Shown: in pieces, positions 1-6,462 of the stretch
Layout of the letters: each line of letters begins with the position of its first letter
Numbering within the stretch: position 1 is the first letter of the stretch
Assembly: GCA_038245795.1 (NCBI GenBank)
Contig: JBBRSC010000123.1
Location: 1 to 9,565, forward strand
Length of the DNA stretch: 9,565 nucleotides
From: JBBRSC01 sp038245795
Lineage (GTDB): Bacteria > Actinomycetota > Acidimicrobiia > Acidimicrobiales > Microtrichaceae
Direction: 5' to 3'
Made by a program: the position numbers and the translations under genes
The notes under the pieces: generated by a model
The model's input: the letters and a program-made list of their open reading frames with translations, nothing else
Database searches by the model: none
What the model was told of the DNA's origin: nothing

Positions 1-134
1 TGAATCGCCGCCAGGTCGCGTTCGGACCGATCGATGAGGTGCTCGACCTGGACGCGTTGCGCGAGACCTATTCCGGCCAACAGCTCGTCGGACCCGGGGA
101 CCGGATCATCATCGCGGGCGGCCATGACCACTGA
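1..134 (+). CDS. Metal-ion ABC transporter ATP-binding protein, C-terminal end (5' truncated)
   Basis: Only the last 43 codons (reading from base 3) are in the window. The readable tail has the pattern NRRQVAFGP, then VLDLDALRETYSGQ, then a short beta-rich end finishing GGHDHH-like (GGHDH). This is how ATPases of the zinc/manganese/iron ABC family (ZnuC, MntB, SitB type) end, after the H-loop. The Walker motifs lie outside the window, so the family call rests on this tail plus the two coupled ABC-3 permeases that follow. It would power import of a divalent metal from the cytoplasmic face of the membrane. Its TGA stop overlaps the ATG of the next gene (TGATG), indicating translational coupling in one operon. 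The His/Asp-containing last residues are common in metal transport proteins but are not diagnostic of the metal. Confidence 0.75.
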   Translation, partial: NRRQVAFGPIDEVLDLDALRETYSGQQLVGPGDRIIIAGGHDH

Positions 135-997
135 TGCGTGATCTCCTGATCGCACCGTTCGAGCTGGGCTTCATGCAACGGGCGCTGGTGATCTCGCTGA
201 TCGTCGGCGCGCTCGGGGGAATTGTTGGGACGTATGTGATTCTGCGGCGCATCGCATTCTTCGCCGACACGCTCACTCACACGGTGTTTCCTGGTGTGGC
301 GATCGCCTTCGTCCTTGACGGCTCGCTCTACCTTGGCGCGCTGGTCGCTGGCCTGGTCTCGGCGGTGCTCTTTGCGTTGATGTCACGACGCCAGGCACTC
401 GACGACGACGCCTTCATGGCCATCATGTTGACGACGTTCTTCGGCTTGGGCGTGGTGGTGGTGTCGCGCATCACGACCTATACCAATGATCTGGTGGTCC
501 TGTTGTTCGGACGGGTACTCACCGTGAGCCGCAACGACATCGTTGCGACCGTTGCGCTCGGTGGAGTGGCACTGCTCATCGTGGCAGTCGCGCACAAGGA
601 ACTGACCCTGCGCGCCTTCGATCCGGAGGGATCGACAGCCCAGGGCTACCGACCTGTGCTGTTGGACCTGTGTCTCAACATTGCGGTCACGCTGGTGGTC
701 GTGGCGTCGTTGAAGGCAGTCGGCACGGTCTTGGTCATTGCGCTGTTGGTCACGCCGGCAGCGACCGCCAAACTCGTGACCGGTTCGGTGCGATCAATGC
801 TCATCGTCAGCGCGACCGTCGGGATGTTCGCCGGTGTCGTCGGCCTGCTCATCAGCTATCACGCGTCCTTGGATCACGGCGTCTCATTGGCTGCCGGGCC
901 GACGATCGTCACAGTCCTGACCGCGACGTTTGTGATCGTGGTCACCGGTGTGGCCGTGGTCCGTCGCTCACGTCAAACGATTGAGTTGGTGGCCTGA
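134..997 (+). CDS. Metal ABC transporter permease 1 (ABC-3 family, ZnuB/MntC/SitC-like)
   Basis: A 287-residue polytopic membrane protein with about eight hydrophobic segments, the usual size for ABC-3 permeases. Family signatures seen are RRIAFFADTLTHTVFPGVA around residues 38-56, the coupling-region style AFDPEGSTAQGY near residues 157-168, and KAVGTVLVIALLVTPAATA near residues 194-212. These are hallmarks of permeases for Zn2+, Mn2+ or Fe2+ working with a periplasmic/lipoprotein metal-binding subunit. No such binding protein is seen here; it is presumably upstream of the window. The start ATG overlaps the stop of the ATPase gene and its own TGA overlaps the ATG of the second permease, so the three proteins are probably made in fixed ratio. 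The actual metal cannot be decided from the sequence. Confidence 0.93.
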   Translation: MRDLLIAPFELGFMQRALVISLIVGALGGIVGTYVILRRIAFFADTLTHTVFPGVAIAFVLDGSLYLGALVAGLVSAVLFALMSRRQALDDDAFMAIMLTTFFGLGVVVVSRITTYTNDLVVLLFGRVLTVSRNDIVATVALGGVALLIVAVAHKELTLRAFDPEGSTAQGYRPVLLDLCLNIAVTLVVVASLKAVGTVLVIALLVTPAATAKLVTGSVRSMLIVSATVGMFAGVVGLLISYHASLDHGVSLAAGPTIVTVLTATFVIVVTGVAVVRRSRQTIELVA

Positions 998-1902
998 TGG
1001 TCGCCCTGACCTCGGTGATCGCCAGCATCATCGATTCCTTCGGCGCCATCTGGGACAGCGACATTCTCCGACGTGCCCTGCTGGAAGCAGCCGTCGTGGG
1101 CGCGATTGGCGGCGTCATCGGTATCCACATCTCGTTGCGCAAACTGTCCTTCACCACGATGGCGCTGACCCACGCAACGTTCCCCGGCGTGGTGCTGGCC
1201 GCGATCCTCGGCGTGAACCTGTTGGCCGGCTCAGCGGTGTTCGGGCTGCTGCTGGTGCTCGCGCTCGCGGTACTGGGTCGGGTGCGGGAACTCGATACCT
1301 CGACCACCACCGGGGTACTGCTCGCGGGAGGGTTCGCACTCGGTGTGTTGTTGTTGAGCGCACAGGACGGGTTCGCAAAGGACCTGACGTCGTTCCTCGT
1401 GGGGTCGATTCTGACGACCACCAACTCGGAACTCGTGGCCACCGTGGTGGGAGGCGGAGTCATCGCGGTTGTGCTGGCGGTGTTCTCCAAAGAGCTGCTC
1501 TACAGCGCCTTTGACCCGGTCGGGGCTCAGGCCCAGGGGTTCTCACTTGGCGGACTCGACCTGATGGTGTTGTTGGCCTTGGAGGCGACGTTGGTGTTGA
1601 CCATTCCCAGCGTGGGCACACTGCTCTCTGTGGCGCTGCTGGTGGGGCCAGCAACGATTGCTCGGCTCTGGACCGATCAGATTCGGCTGGCAAGGTACAT
1701 CGCGCCCGTCATCGGTGCCGTGTTCGCCATGGCGGGCATCGTGATCTCCCACGCCGCCGACACCGCAGCCGGCGCCACCATTGCGGTGACGATCGGTGTC
1801 GGGTTCGCCGTCAGCTTGGGGATCACGTCCACCCCGGTGCGCAAGTTGCTCGGCCAATCCCACCGGGATCCGCGACCTGTCAGAATCTTTACCAATCGCT
1901 AA
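997..1902 (+). CDS. Metal ABC transporter permease 2 (ABC-3 family)
   Basis: A 301-residue second permease, homologous to but clearly different from its neighbour, so the channel is probably a heterodimer as in SitC/SitD or MntC/MntD-type systems. Signatures are LRKLSFTTMALTHATFPGVV (residues about 47-66), AFDPVGAQAQGFSLGGLD (about 171-188), and SVGTLLSVALLVGPATIARL (about 206-225), plus a Gly/Ala-rich last membrane region. The C-terminus is a basic cytoplasmic tail ending RDPRPVRIFTNR. The gene starts at an ATG that shares a base with the preceding stop (TGATG), which fixes the start. It is the last gene of the operon: a hairpin follows within about 35 bases. A distant link to the ferric-reductase cluster downstream (metal reduction before uptake) is possible but unproven. 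Confidence 0.93.
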   Translation: MVALTSVIASIIDSFGAIWDSDILRRALLEAAVVGAIGGVIGIHISLRKLSFTTMALTHATFPGVVLAAILGVNLLAGSAVFGLLLVLALAVLGRVRELDTSTTTGVLLAGGFALGVLLLSAQDGFAKDLTSFLVGSILTTTNSELVATVVGGGVIAVVLAVFSKELLYSAFDPVGAQAQGFSLGGLDLMVLLALEATLVLTIPSVGTLLSVALLVGPATIARLWTDQIRLARYIAPVIGAVFAMAGIVISHAADTAAGATIAVTIGVGFAVSLGITSTPVRKLLGQSHRDPRPVRIFTNR

Positions 1903-1925
1903 CCCTCGCAGCTCGGCCACGTGCG

Positions 1926-1970
1926 GGAGGCCTCCGTCGGTTCCGCAACGGAACCGCACAATCGGAACCG
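1926..1970 (+). terminator. Perfect hairpin after the metal transporter operon, with a spare copy of one arm
   Basis: The 137-base gap between the second permease and the next gene contains CGGTTCCG-CAA-CGGAACCG at 1938-1956, a perfect 8-bp stem with a 3-base loop. Just before it lies a 10-bp palindrome, GGAGGCCTCC (1926-1935). The right arm CGGAACCG occurs again at 1963-1970, so the left arm could pair with either copy. No run of T follows, as is common for terminators of GC-rich actinobacteria. The simplest reading is a transcription terminator for the ABC operon; a role as attenuator or operator is possible. Confidence 0.45.
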
Positions 1971-2039
1971 ATCTCCCCCAAGGATGAACACAATGCTGAT
2001 CACCCAGGCCCCGACGACACAGTAAAAACCAAGGCCATC

Positions 2040-2345
2040 ATGGCGACACCACTATCGGTCAGCGCCCTCGCTGGTAGCGCCTTGCTGTCGGCGACCCTTG
2101 CGATCCACACAGCAGAACTGGCGAGCAAGGTCGATGAAGTTGCATACCTCGGGTTGGGCTACGTGTTGCTGATCGCGGCATCCGTCGTGTCGATCGTCCT
2201 TCTCTCTCAGCAGGACCGTCGAGGCTGGTTGCTCGGCGGAGCAACGTGCGCGGCGACGCTGGCGGGATTTGTCCTGACTCGCACCGCCGGGCTCCCGGGC
2301 GCTACCGACGACATCGGCAACTGGGGCGAAACCATCGCAGTGTGA
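2040..2345 (+). CDS. Small multi-TM membrane protein, apparently truncated by an in-frame TGA
   Basis: A 101-residue hydrophobic protein that I cannot name. Three hydrophobic stretches are visible: about residues 5-28, 35-56 and 62-86, followed by the loop LPGATDDIGNWGETIAV and the TGA stop. AAGG five bases before the ATG is a plausible ribosome site. The same frame stays open after the TGA for 23 sense codons and encodes a fourth hydrophobic segment (SLVVDAMFVLLAAWALSR), ending at TAA 2417 only 11 bases before the apbE start. From memory, actinobacterial small membrane proteins with a GLP..TDDIGNW motif continue into a final helix at this point, so the present stop looks like a nonsense mutation, a sequence error or a readthrough site. 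Position next to apbE and a ferric-reductase-like gene suggests a part in the same membrane redox system. Confidence 0.6.
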   Translation: MATPLSVSALAGSALLSATLAIHTAELASKVDEVAYLGLGYVLLIAASVVSIVLLSQQDRRGWLLGGATCAATLAGFVLTRTAGLPGATDDIGNWGETIAV

Positions 2346-2417
2346 TCGCTGGTCGTGGACGCCATGTTCGTGCTGCTGGCCGCCTGGGCCCTCAGCCGAC
2401 CCAGCAACCTCCAGTAA
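2343..2417 (+). other. In-frame continuation of the 2040 gene beyond the TGA (lost fourth TM helix)
   Basis: Reading on in frame from the TGA at 2343-2345 gives 23 codons before TAA at 2415-2417. The peptide SLVVDAMFVLLAAWALSR followed by PSNLQ has a membrane-helix composition followed by a short polar end, which is what the fourth helix of a four-helix protein would look like. An internal ATG lies at 2364, but no ribosome site precedes it. The spacing to the apbE ATG (11 bases) is operon-like only if the gene truly ended here. Confidence 0.5.
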
Positions 2418-2428
2418 CGTTTCACGAC

Positions 2429-3523
2429 ATGGGCTCGAGCGATGCGCAGCCCGAGAGACGGGGCGGGTCAGATGACCCCGTGGCCGAGCTGTCGTTTCGC
2501 GCGATGGGCTCGGACATCGAGATCCTCGTGGTCGGCGGGCCAGTTGGCATCGTCGACATCGTGCGGCATCGGGTTGAGGAACTCGAGCAACGATGGAGCC
2601 GGTTCCTGCCGACGAGCGAGATCAGCCGCCTCAACGGTGCGAATGGCGATCACGTCACGGTATCGGCCGACACTCGGCTCCTCATCGAACGAGCAATCGA
2701 GGGTTGGCGATTGACTGGTGGTTCGTACGATCCAACCTTGCTCGACGAGCTTGTGCGCGCCGGGTACGACCGTTCGTTCGAGCAACTCGACACCACCAAA
2801 ATCGGCGCCGTCCCGATCGACACCGCCCCAATCGACACCGTCCCGATCGACACCGCCCAAATGAATGCGGGCCGACGTTCATCGGGCACCCACGACGCCA
2901 CATTGATGAGTCGATCCGCACTCAACGTGCCCTCCTGCACCGACATCGTGATCGGTGAAACTTCAGTTCGGTTCCCCAAGAACCTGGCGTTCGATCCTGG
3001 CGGCATCGGTAAAGGGTTGGCCGCTGACCTCGCCGCCTCCAGGGCGCTCGACGGTGGAGCGGCTGGCGTGAGTGTCAGCGTCGGGGGCGATCTTCGCGTG
3101 AGTGGAGCGAGCCCAACCGGCGAAGGTTGGACACTCGCCATCGAACACCCCGCGTCTCGAACGCCAGTGGCGGTGGTCGGTCTGCGGGACGGCGCGATCG
3201 CCACCTCGAGCGTCCTACGCCGCGTCTGGACCGCCGCGAACGGCACACAACACCATCATCTGATCGACCCCTCAACCGGCGAGCCTGCGGTGACCGACGT
3301 GGCATTTGCCAGCGTGATCGCCGGCGACGCATGGGTCGCTGAGGTACTCGCCAAGTCCCTGATTCTTCGCGGGAGCGAGCGGGCATTCGATCTGCTCGAT
3401 GGAACAACCGCTGGTCTCATCGTCGATACGTTCGGGAAGGTCACAGGAAGTGACCGACTCTCGGAGTTCCTCGGCGCAGTGCCACTTCCCATGAACATCA
3501 ACTCAGTACGAGAGGCGACATGA
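2429..3523 (+). CDS. apbE: FAD:protein FMN transferase (ApbE family)
   Basis: A 364-residue flavin transferase that moves FMN from FAD to a Thr/Ser of a target protein, usually on the outer side of the membrane. Motifs in order: FRAMGS (23-28), RWSRFLPTSEISRLN (55-69), DPGGIGKG (189-196), VGGDLRV (218-224), ATSSVLRR (258-265), HHHLIDPSTGEP (275-286) and a C-terminal AEVLAK segment (304-309), where the classical family has an Asp and a Thr as metal ligands. An insertion near residues 115-170 includes the tandem pentapeptide VPIDT/APIDT/VPIDT (128-142). No signal peptide or lipobox is visible, so it may act in the cytoplasm or the start may be elsewhere. I chose ATG 2429; GTG 2480 (giving MAELSFRAMGS) is a good alternative, and the frame is open back to 2246, which I consider too far. 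Its stop overlaps the ATG of the ferric-reductase-like gene (ATGA), so the two are coupled. Confidence 0.9.
   Translation: MGSSDAQPERRGGSDDPVAELSFRAMGSDIEILVVGGPVGIVDIVRHRVEELEQRWSRFLPTSEISRLNGANGDHVTVSADTRLLIERAIEGWRLTGGSYDPTLLDELVRAGYDRSFEQLDTTKIGAVPIDTAPIDTVPIDTAQMNAGRRSSGTHDATLMSRSALNVPSCTDIVIGETSVRFPKNLAFDPGGIGKGLAADLAASRALDGGAAGVSVSVGGDLRVSGASPTGEGWTLAIEHPASRTPVAVVGLRDGAIATSSVLRRVWTAANGTQHHHLIDPSTGEPAVTDVAFASVIAGDAWVAEVLAKSLILRGSERAFDLLDGTTAGLIVDTFGKVTGSDRLSEFLGAVPLPMNINSVREAT
2810..2854 (+). repeat. 15-bp tandem repeat (three units) inside apbE
   Basis: Three in-frame 15-base units at 2810-2824, 2825-2839 and 2840-2854 encode VPIDT, APIDT, VPIDT; units one and three are identical (GTCCCGATCGACACC) and the middle one differs at three bases (C for T, C for G-linked codon third base, A for G class changes). 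A partial fourth unit follows (GCCCAAATG). The repeat lies in a loop insertion between the N-terminal part and the DPGGIGKG motif, and adds whole residues without breaking the frame. Confidence 0.85.
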
Positions 3524-4080
3524 GCAGTCAAACATGGTGGTACGTGGCCCGATCCGGCGGGATCGTGGCATGGTCAATGCTCGCGATCAGCATGTTCTGG
3601 GGTCTCGCCCTGTCGAGTCGCTTCCTCGGGAAACGGCCGAAGCCGAACTGGATGCTCGACCTCCACCGATTCGTTGGTGGGCTCGCCGTGATCTTCACGG
3701 CGATTCACGTCGCGGCGCTGGTTCTCGACTCCTACATCCCTTTTGGTCCGATTGAGATCCTGATCCCGTTCACTGGCGACTACCACCCGATCGCCGTTGG
3801 CTGGGGAGTGATCGCGATGTACATGCTCGTCGCCGTTGAGATCACCTCGTTGTTACGAAAGAAGCTGAAGAAACGGACGTGGCGAACGATCCACTACCTG
3901 AGCTATCCGTTGTTCGGGCTCTCGACGGTGCATCTGTGGTGGGCCGGCACCGACCGGAGGTCGATGCCGCTCCGGTTGGGCGTACTGGTTGCCACGGTGG
4001 TGCTCGTGTTCTCGACGCTCATCAGGATCGTGAACTCCGATGCTGAGCCGGCGCCGCGACGTCGCCCCGTGTCTCAGTGA
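3520..4080 (+). CDS. Ferric-reductase-like transmembrane protein (di-heme b type)
   Basis: A 186-residue integral membrane protein with about five hydrophobic helices (near residues 10-33, 47-70, 92-112, 125-142, 150-172). Two histidine pairs sit on two helices at heme-ligand spacing: H49 (DLHRFVGG) with H63 (AIHVAAL), and H125 (TIHYLSYP) with H138 (STVHLWW). This is the pattern of the ferric reductase-like transmembrane domain shared with NOX, STEAP and MsrQ-type proteins, which carry electrons across the membrane through two b hemes. No FAD/NAD-binding domain is fused, so electrons must come from another protein or the quinone pool. The ATG overlaps the apbE stop, suggesting that its partner carries covalent FMN. 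The C-terminus is a short basic cytoplasmic tail. Confidence 0.85.
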   Translation: MSSQTWWYVARSGGIVAWSMLAISMFWGLALSSRFLGKRPKPNWMLDLHRFVGGLAVIFTAIHVAALVLDSYIPFGPIEILIPFTGDYHPIAVGWGVIAMYMLVAVEITSLLRKKLKKRTWRTIHYLSYPLFGLSTVHLWWAGTDRRSMPLRLGVLVATVVLVFSTLIRIVNSDAEPAPRRRPVSQ

Positions 4081-4207
4081 ACCCACCTGGGTAGTTCGAC
4101 TCTTTACCAAAGTCGAGACTGGATCACGCGGGACCCTTACACACCGGTCGAACAATGGAGGCACGAGGTTGATCGATCGGATCGACTCAGCGAGATCAGG
4201 ATGAATA
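4081..4207 (+). promoter_or_regulatory. Intergenic region before the small tail protein: weak inverted repeat and ribosome site
   Basis: This 127-base gap holds TCGACT-N9-AGTCGA (4096-4101 and 4111-4116), an inverted repeat that could be an operator or a weak hairpin after the ferric-reductase-like gene. The stretch 4169-4195 has three closely spaced GATC tetramers without clear symmetry. CAGG at 4197-4200, seven bases before ATG 4208, is a fair ribosome site and decides that start over the ATG at 4201. I could not identify a convincing -35/-10 promoter here. Confidence 0.3.
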
Positions 4208-4558
4208 ATGACGACGAAACCCGGCCCTGGCGAACAGAATCGGCCTGGCGCTCCCGTCGGGCCACGCCCCGCGGCATCTCGGAAACATCGTCCCCATCCG
4301 GCAAGGTCAGCGCGACGATTCGTCGGCGCTGCAGGCGTGAGCGGAATGCTTCTCCTGACCGGTTGGCTGGCCCTCAGCAACACTGTCGACGCGGGGACCG
4401 CCACGTCGGCAGCGGTAGGTCCGGTCTCGACCGCACTCAGTGCTCCGTCGACCGCTGCCCGGTCGGTCACTCCCAGGACTTCGTCGAGAGCCGGTACGAC
4501 CCCGTCGACCGCCGCCACGCCGGCGACCGTGGTTCACGTGACAAGCCGGACCAGCTGA
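4208..4558 (+). CDS. Small one-TM protein with Ser/Thr/Ala-rich outer tail and repeated VTxRTS motif
   Basis: A 116-residue protein without a domain that I can name. Residues 1-37 are polar, Pro-rich and basic (RKHRPHPARSARR), residues 38-57 form one membrane helix (FVGAAGVSGMLLLTGWLALS), and residues 58-116 are a low-complexity tail rich in Thr, Ser, Ala, Pro and Val. By the positive-inside rule the tail is outside. The motif V-T-x-R-T-S occurs at residues 87-92 (VTPRTS) and as the very last six residues (VTSRTS). From memory, small proteins of this layout are found beside ferric-reductase-like and apbE genes in actinobacteria, so I infer a role in the same electron-transfer unit. A classical flavinylation motif (D-x-x-S/T-G-A-S/T) is not present. 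Start 4208 is chosen for its CAGG ribosome site. Confidence 0.6.
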   Translation: MTTKPGPGEQNRPGAPVGPRPAASRKHRPHPARSARRFVGAAGVSGMLLLTGWLALSNTVDAGTATSAAVGPVSTALSAPSTAARSVTPRTSSRAGTTPSTAATPATVVHVTSRTS

Positions 4559-4572
4559 CCTCGCGACCCGAC

Positions 4573-4590
4573 CGTTCTCGGGAGCGAACG
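4573..4590. terminator. Possible bidirectional terminator hairpin between convergent genes
   Basis: The 47-base gap between the converging small tail protein and lipoprotein genes holds CGTTC-N8-GAACG, a 5-bp stem extended by one C-G pair after a T/C mismatch, with a GGGA loop. No T-run is present on either strand. Its place between two converging stop codons is the main argument for terminator function. Confidence 0.25.
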
Positions 4591-4605
4591 TTGCGGCGTG
4601 GGCGC

Positions 4606-5109
4606 TCAGGGTTTCAGGCGAGTGAGCCCGTCGATGATGATCGTGTATTCGTCATCGATGGAATTGGGTTGCGGATCCGATGAGATCACGAGCCCATTTT
4701 CGACCGGTCCGGGCGTCGACAACGTCACCGATCCACCGTTGCGCAGGTCGGCTGCGGCCCGCTCGAGCGCTGCCAGTGGGCCATGAAACGGATCGTCGTC
4801 CCGTGTCAGCTTGGTCGGCGATGTGTCCCAACGGACCCCCGAGGAAACCCGCCCATCGCGAAGTTTCACGATCCACAGTTCGTGCGCGCAGAAGCAACGC
4901 ACCCGAACACGGGCGGCCCAGTCACCCTTCAGCCCCTTCGACCACGCCTGTTGAGCGGCGGTCACCGTAGCGAGATCCACGGGCACCGTCGGCGTCGTCG
5001 CGGGATCGATCAACCGACAACCCGACACCGTCAGAAGCAGCGCACCGACCACTACGAGGTTGCGACGCATGCCGTGCCGGCGTGTGGTCTGGGGTCGCGA
5101 GGTAGCCAT
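4606..5109 (-). CDS. Lipoprotein with C-x-C motif, DUF6174-like
   Basis: A 167-residue secreted lipoprotein. A basic n-region and hydrophobic core (MRRNLVVVGALLLTVSGC) end in a lipobox with the lipidated Cys at residue 31. The mature part has a W near residue 56, the pair CFC at 72-74 in RVRCFCAHELWIVKLRDGRVS, and the late segment PNSIDDEYTIIIDGL. This order (W, C-x-C, a V-x-x-DG strand, then a D-rich Y strand near the end) resembles DUF6174 proteins, whose role is unknown. Start: ATG 5109 gives 13 residues before the second candidate ATG at 5070, which would begin exactly at MRRNLV; neither has a ribosome site, so both are open. An even longer TTG frame at 5217 would run into the P450 end and is unlikely. 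It lies 58 bases behind the P450 gene and may be cotranscribed with it. Confidence 0.75.
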   Translation of the reverse strand: MATSRPQTTRRHGMRRNLVVVGALLLTVSGCRLIDPATTPTVPVDLATVTAAQQAWSKGLKGDWAARVRVRCFCAHELWIVKLRDGRVSSGVRWDTSPTKLTRDDDPFHGPLAALERAAADLRNGGSVTLSTPGPVENGLVISSDPQPNSIDDEYTIIIDGLTRLKP

Positions 5110-5167
5110 CGAACCGATCGTAGGTTCTAGGACGTCGACCTGCTCGTGGGAGTCAGCCCGCGGTGAG

Positions 5168-6442
5168 TCAGGCGGAAACGCCGGCTGGCACCGGATGGAG
5201 GCGCTCGCCGGCAGCAAACTTCACTGGGATGTGCTTGATCCCGCCGATGAAGTTCGAGCGGAGGCGCTCGGGCTCGCCGGCGAGGGCCATGGTGCCCATT
5301 CGCTTGGCGATCTCACGGAAGATGAGGGTCAGCTCGACGCGGGCAAGGTTCGCACCGAGACAGAAGTGTGCGCCACCGCCGCCGAATGCAATGTGATCGT
5401 TCGACGTACGCTCGATGTCGAAGCGCATCGGCTCGACAAAGGCATCCTCGTCGCGGTTCGCCGAGATGTGCCACATGACGACCTTGTCGCCTGCTTTGAT
5501 GGATTTGCCGCGGAGCTCAATGTCGCGCATCGCCGTTCGGCGGAAGTGCATCACCGGAGTCGCCCATCGGAGGATCTCCTCGACGGCGCCTTCGATGTAG
5601 CGATCCGGATCCGAGCACAGCTTGGTGAACTCGGCCGGATTCTCCATCAACGCCAACATGCCGTGCGCAGTGGCGTTCCGGGTGGTCTCGTTGCCAGCGA
5701 CGGTCAGGAGCAACATGAAGAGCTCAAACTCTTCCTGGGTGAGGCTGTCGCCTTGGATCTCGGCGTTGATCAGCTTCGTGACGATGTCGTCGCGCGGGTC
5801 CTCGCGTCGTTTGGCGCCGAGTTCGCTGGCGAACATGTACAACTCGGCGGCAGCCATGGTGGCATCGTCGGGGTTCTCGGTGGCGTACTCGGGGTCGTCG
5901 GCGCCCACCATCCGGTTCGACCAGTCGAACAACATGTGACGCTGTTCCTGACTCACGCCCATGATCTCGGCGATGGCCTGCAGTGGAAGCTCGGCCGCAA
6001 CCTGAGTGACAAAATCACACTCACCCGATTCGATGACCTGATCGACGATCAACTCGGTTCGATGCTGAAGGTGCTGCTCGATGAGCCCAATCATCCGGGG
6101 GGTGAACCCCTTGTTGACGAGCAGCCGATAACGCGTATGACGGGGTGGGTCCGTCATCAGCATCATCTTGCCGCGCATGTCGTAAGTCGGATCCATGTCG
6201 GCCGGCTCGATCATGTTCACGCCGTTCGCCTCGGAACTGAAGCCGGTTGCGTCACGGTTGATGATCTGGAGATCTTCGAGCTTGGTGATCGACCAGTAAC
6301 CCGGACCCGATTCCTCGTTGGTCCAATGCACTGGGTCCTCCGCCCGGAGGCGGGCGAAGAGTTCGTGATGCTCCATCCGCTGGAACACTTCGGGATCCGA
6401 GAACATGATGTCCTCGGTGGCGATGTGGTCGTAGAGGCCCAC
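5168..6442 (-). CDS. Cytochrome P450 (CYP124/125/142-like, sterol or alkyl-chain hydroxylase type)
   Basis: A 424-residue soluble P450, the normal bacterial length. Seen in order: the C-helix region MTDPPRHTRYRLLVNKGFTP (96-115), the I-helix oxygen-activation motif AGNETT (249-254), the E-x-x-R pair E289/R292, the FDIERTSNDH stretch (341-350), and the heme loop FGGGGAHFCLGANLAR with the thiolate ligand C361. These resemble the actinobacterial CYP124/125/142 group that hydroxylates the terminal methyl of branched lipids and sterol side chains, but the substrate is inference. It needs a ferredoxin and reductase, which are not in the window. The start is a GTG; AAGGA at 6450-6454, seven bases upstream on the coding strand, supports it. 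Two palindromes overlie the putative promoter, so the gene is probably controlled by a dimeric repressor. Confidence 0.95.
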   Translation of the reverse strand: MGLYDHIATEDIMFSDPEVFQRMEHHELFARLRAEDPVHWTNEESGPGYWSITKLEDLQIINRDATGFSSEANGVNMIEPADMDPTYDMRGKMMLMTDPPRHTRYRLLVNKGFTPRMIGLIEQHLQHRTELIVDQVIESGECDFVTQVAAELPLQAIAEIMGVSQEQRHMLFDWSNRMVGADDPEYATENPDDATMAAAELYMFASELGAKRREDPRDDIVTKLINAEIQGDSLTQEEFELFMLLLTVAGNETTRNATAHGMLALMENPAEFTKLCSDPDRYIEGAVEEILRWATPVMHFRRTAMRDIELRGKSIKAGDKVVMWHISANRDEDAFVEPMRFDIERTSNDHIAFGGGGAHFCLGANLARVELTLIFREIAKRMGTMALAGEPERLRSNFIGGIKHIPVKFAAGERLHPVPAGVSA

Positions 6443-6462
6443 GGCGTTGTCCTTCGGGTCGA

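Noticed and set aside
942..1514. Long open frames on both strands inside the second permease gene.
   Set aside because: Their translations are Arg/Pro/Thr-rich without domain features, whereas the permease frame has the complete ABC-3 motif set.
1886..1895. The 10-mer TCTTTACCAA occurs here and again at 4101-4110, a possible shared regulatory box.
   Set aside because: Dozens of repeated 10-mers are expected by chance in 9.5 kb, and one copy lies in the coding end of a permease.
1984..2025. A 13-codon open frame (MNTMLITQAPTTQ) upstream of the small membrane protein, a possible leader peptide.
   Set aside because: There is no ribosome site at a usable distance (AAGG abuts the ATG), no run of regulatory codons and no terminator after it.
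2246..2428. Possible 61-residue N-terminal extension of ApbE.
   Set aside because: It overlaps the preceding membrane protein gene in another frame, is Arg/His/Gly-rich, and carries no signal peptide; the conserved part begins after 2480.
4201..4683. A 160-codon plus-strand frame starting at ATG 4201.
   Set aside because: It overlaps the tail protein and the end of the lipoprotein gene, and its product is Arg-rich without a membrane helix; the +1 frame from 4208 has a proper helix and ribosome site.
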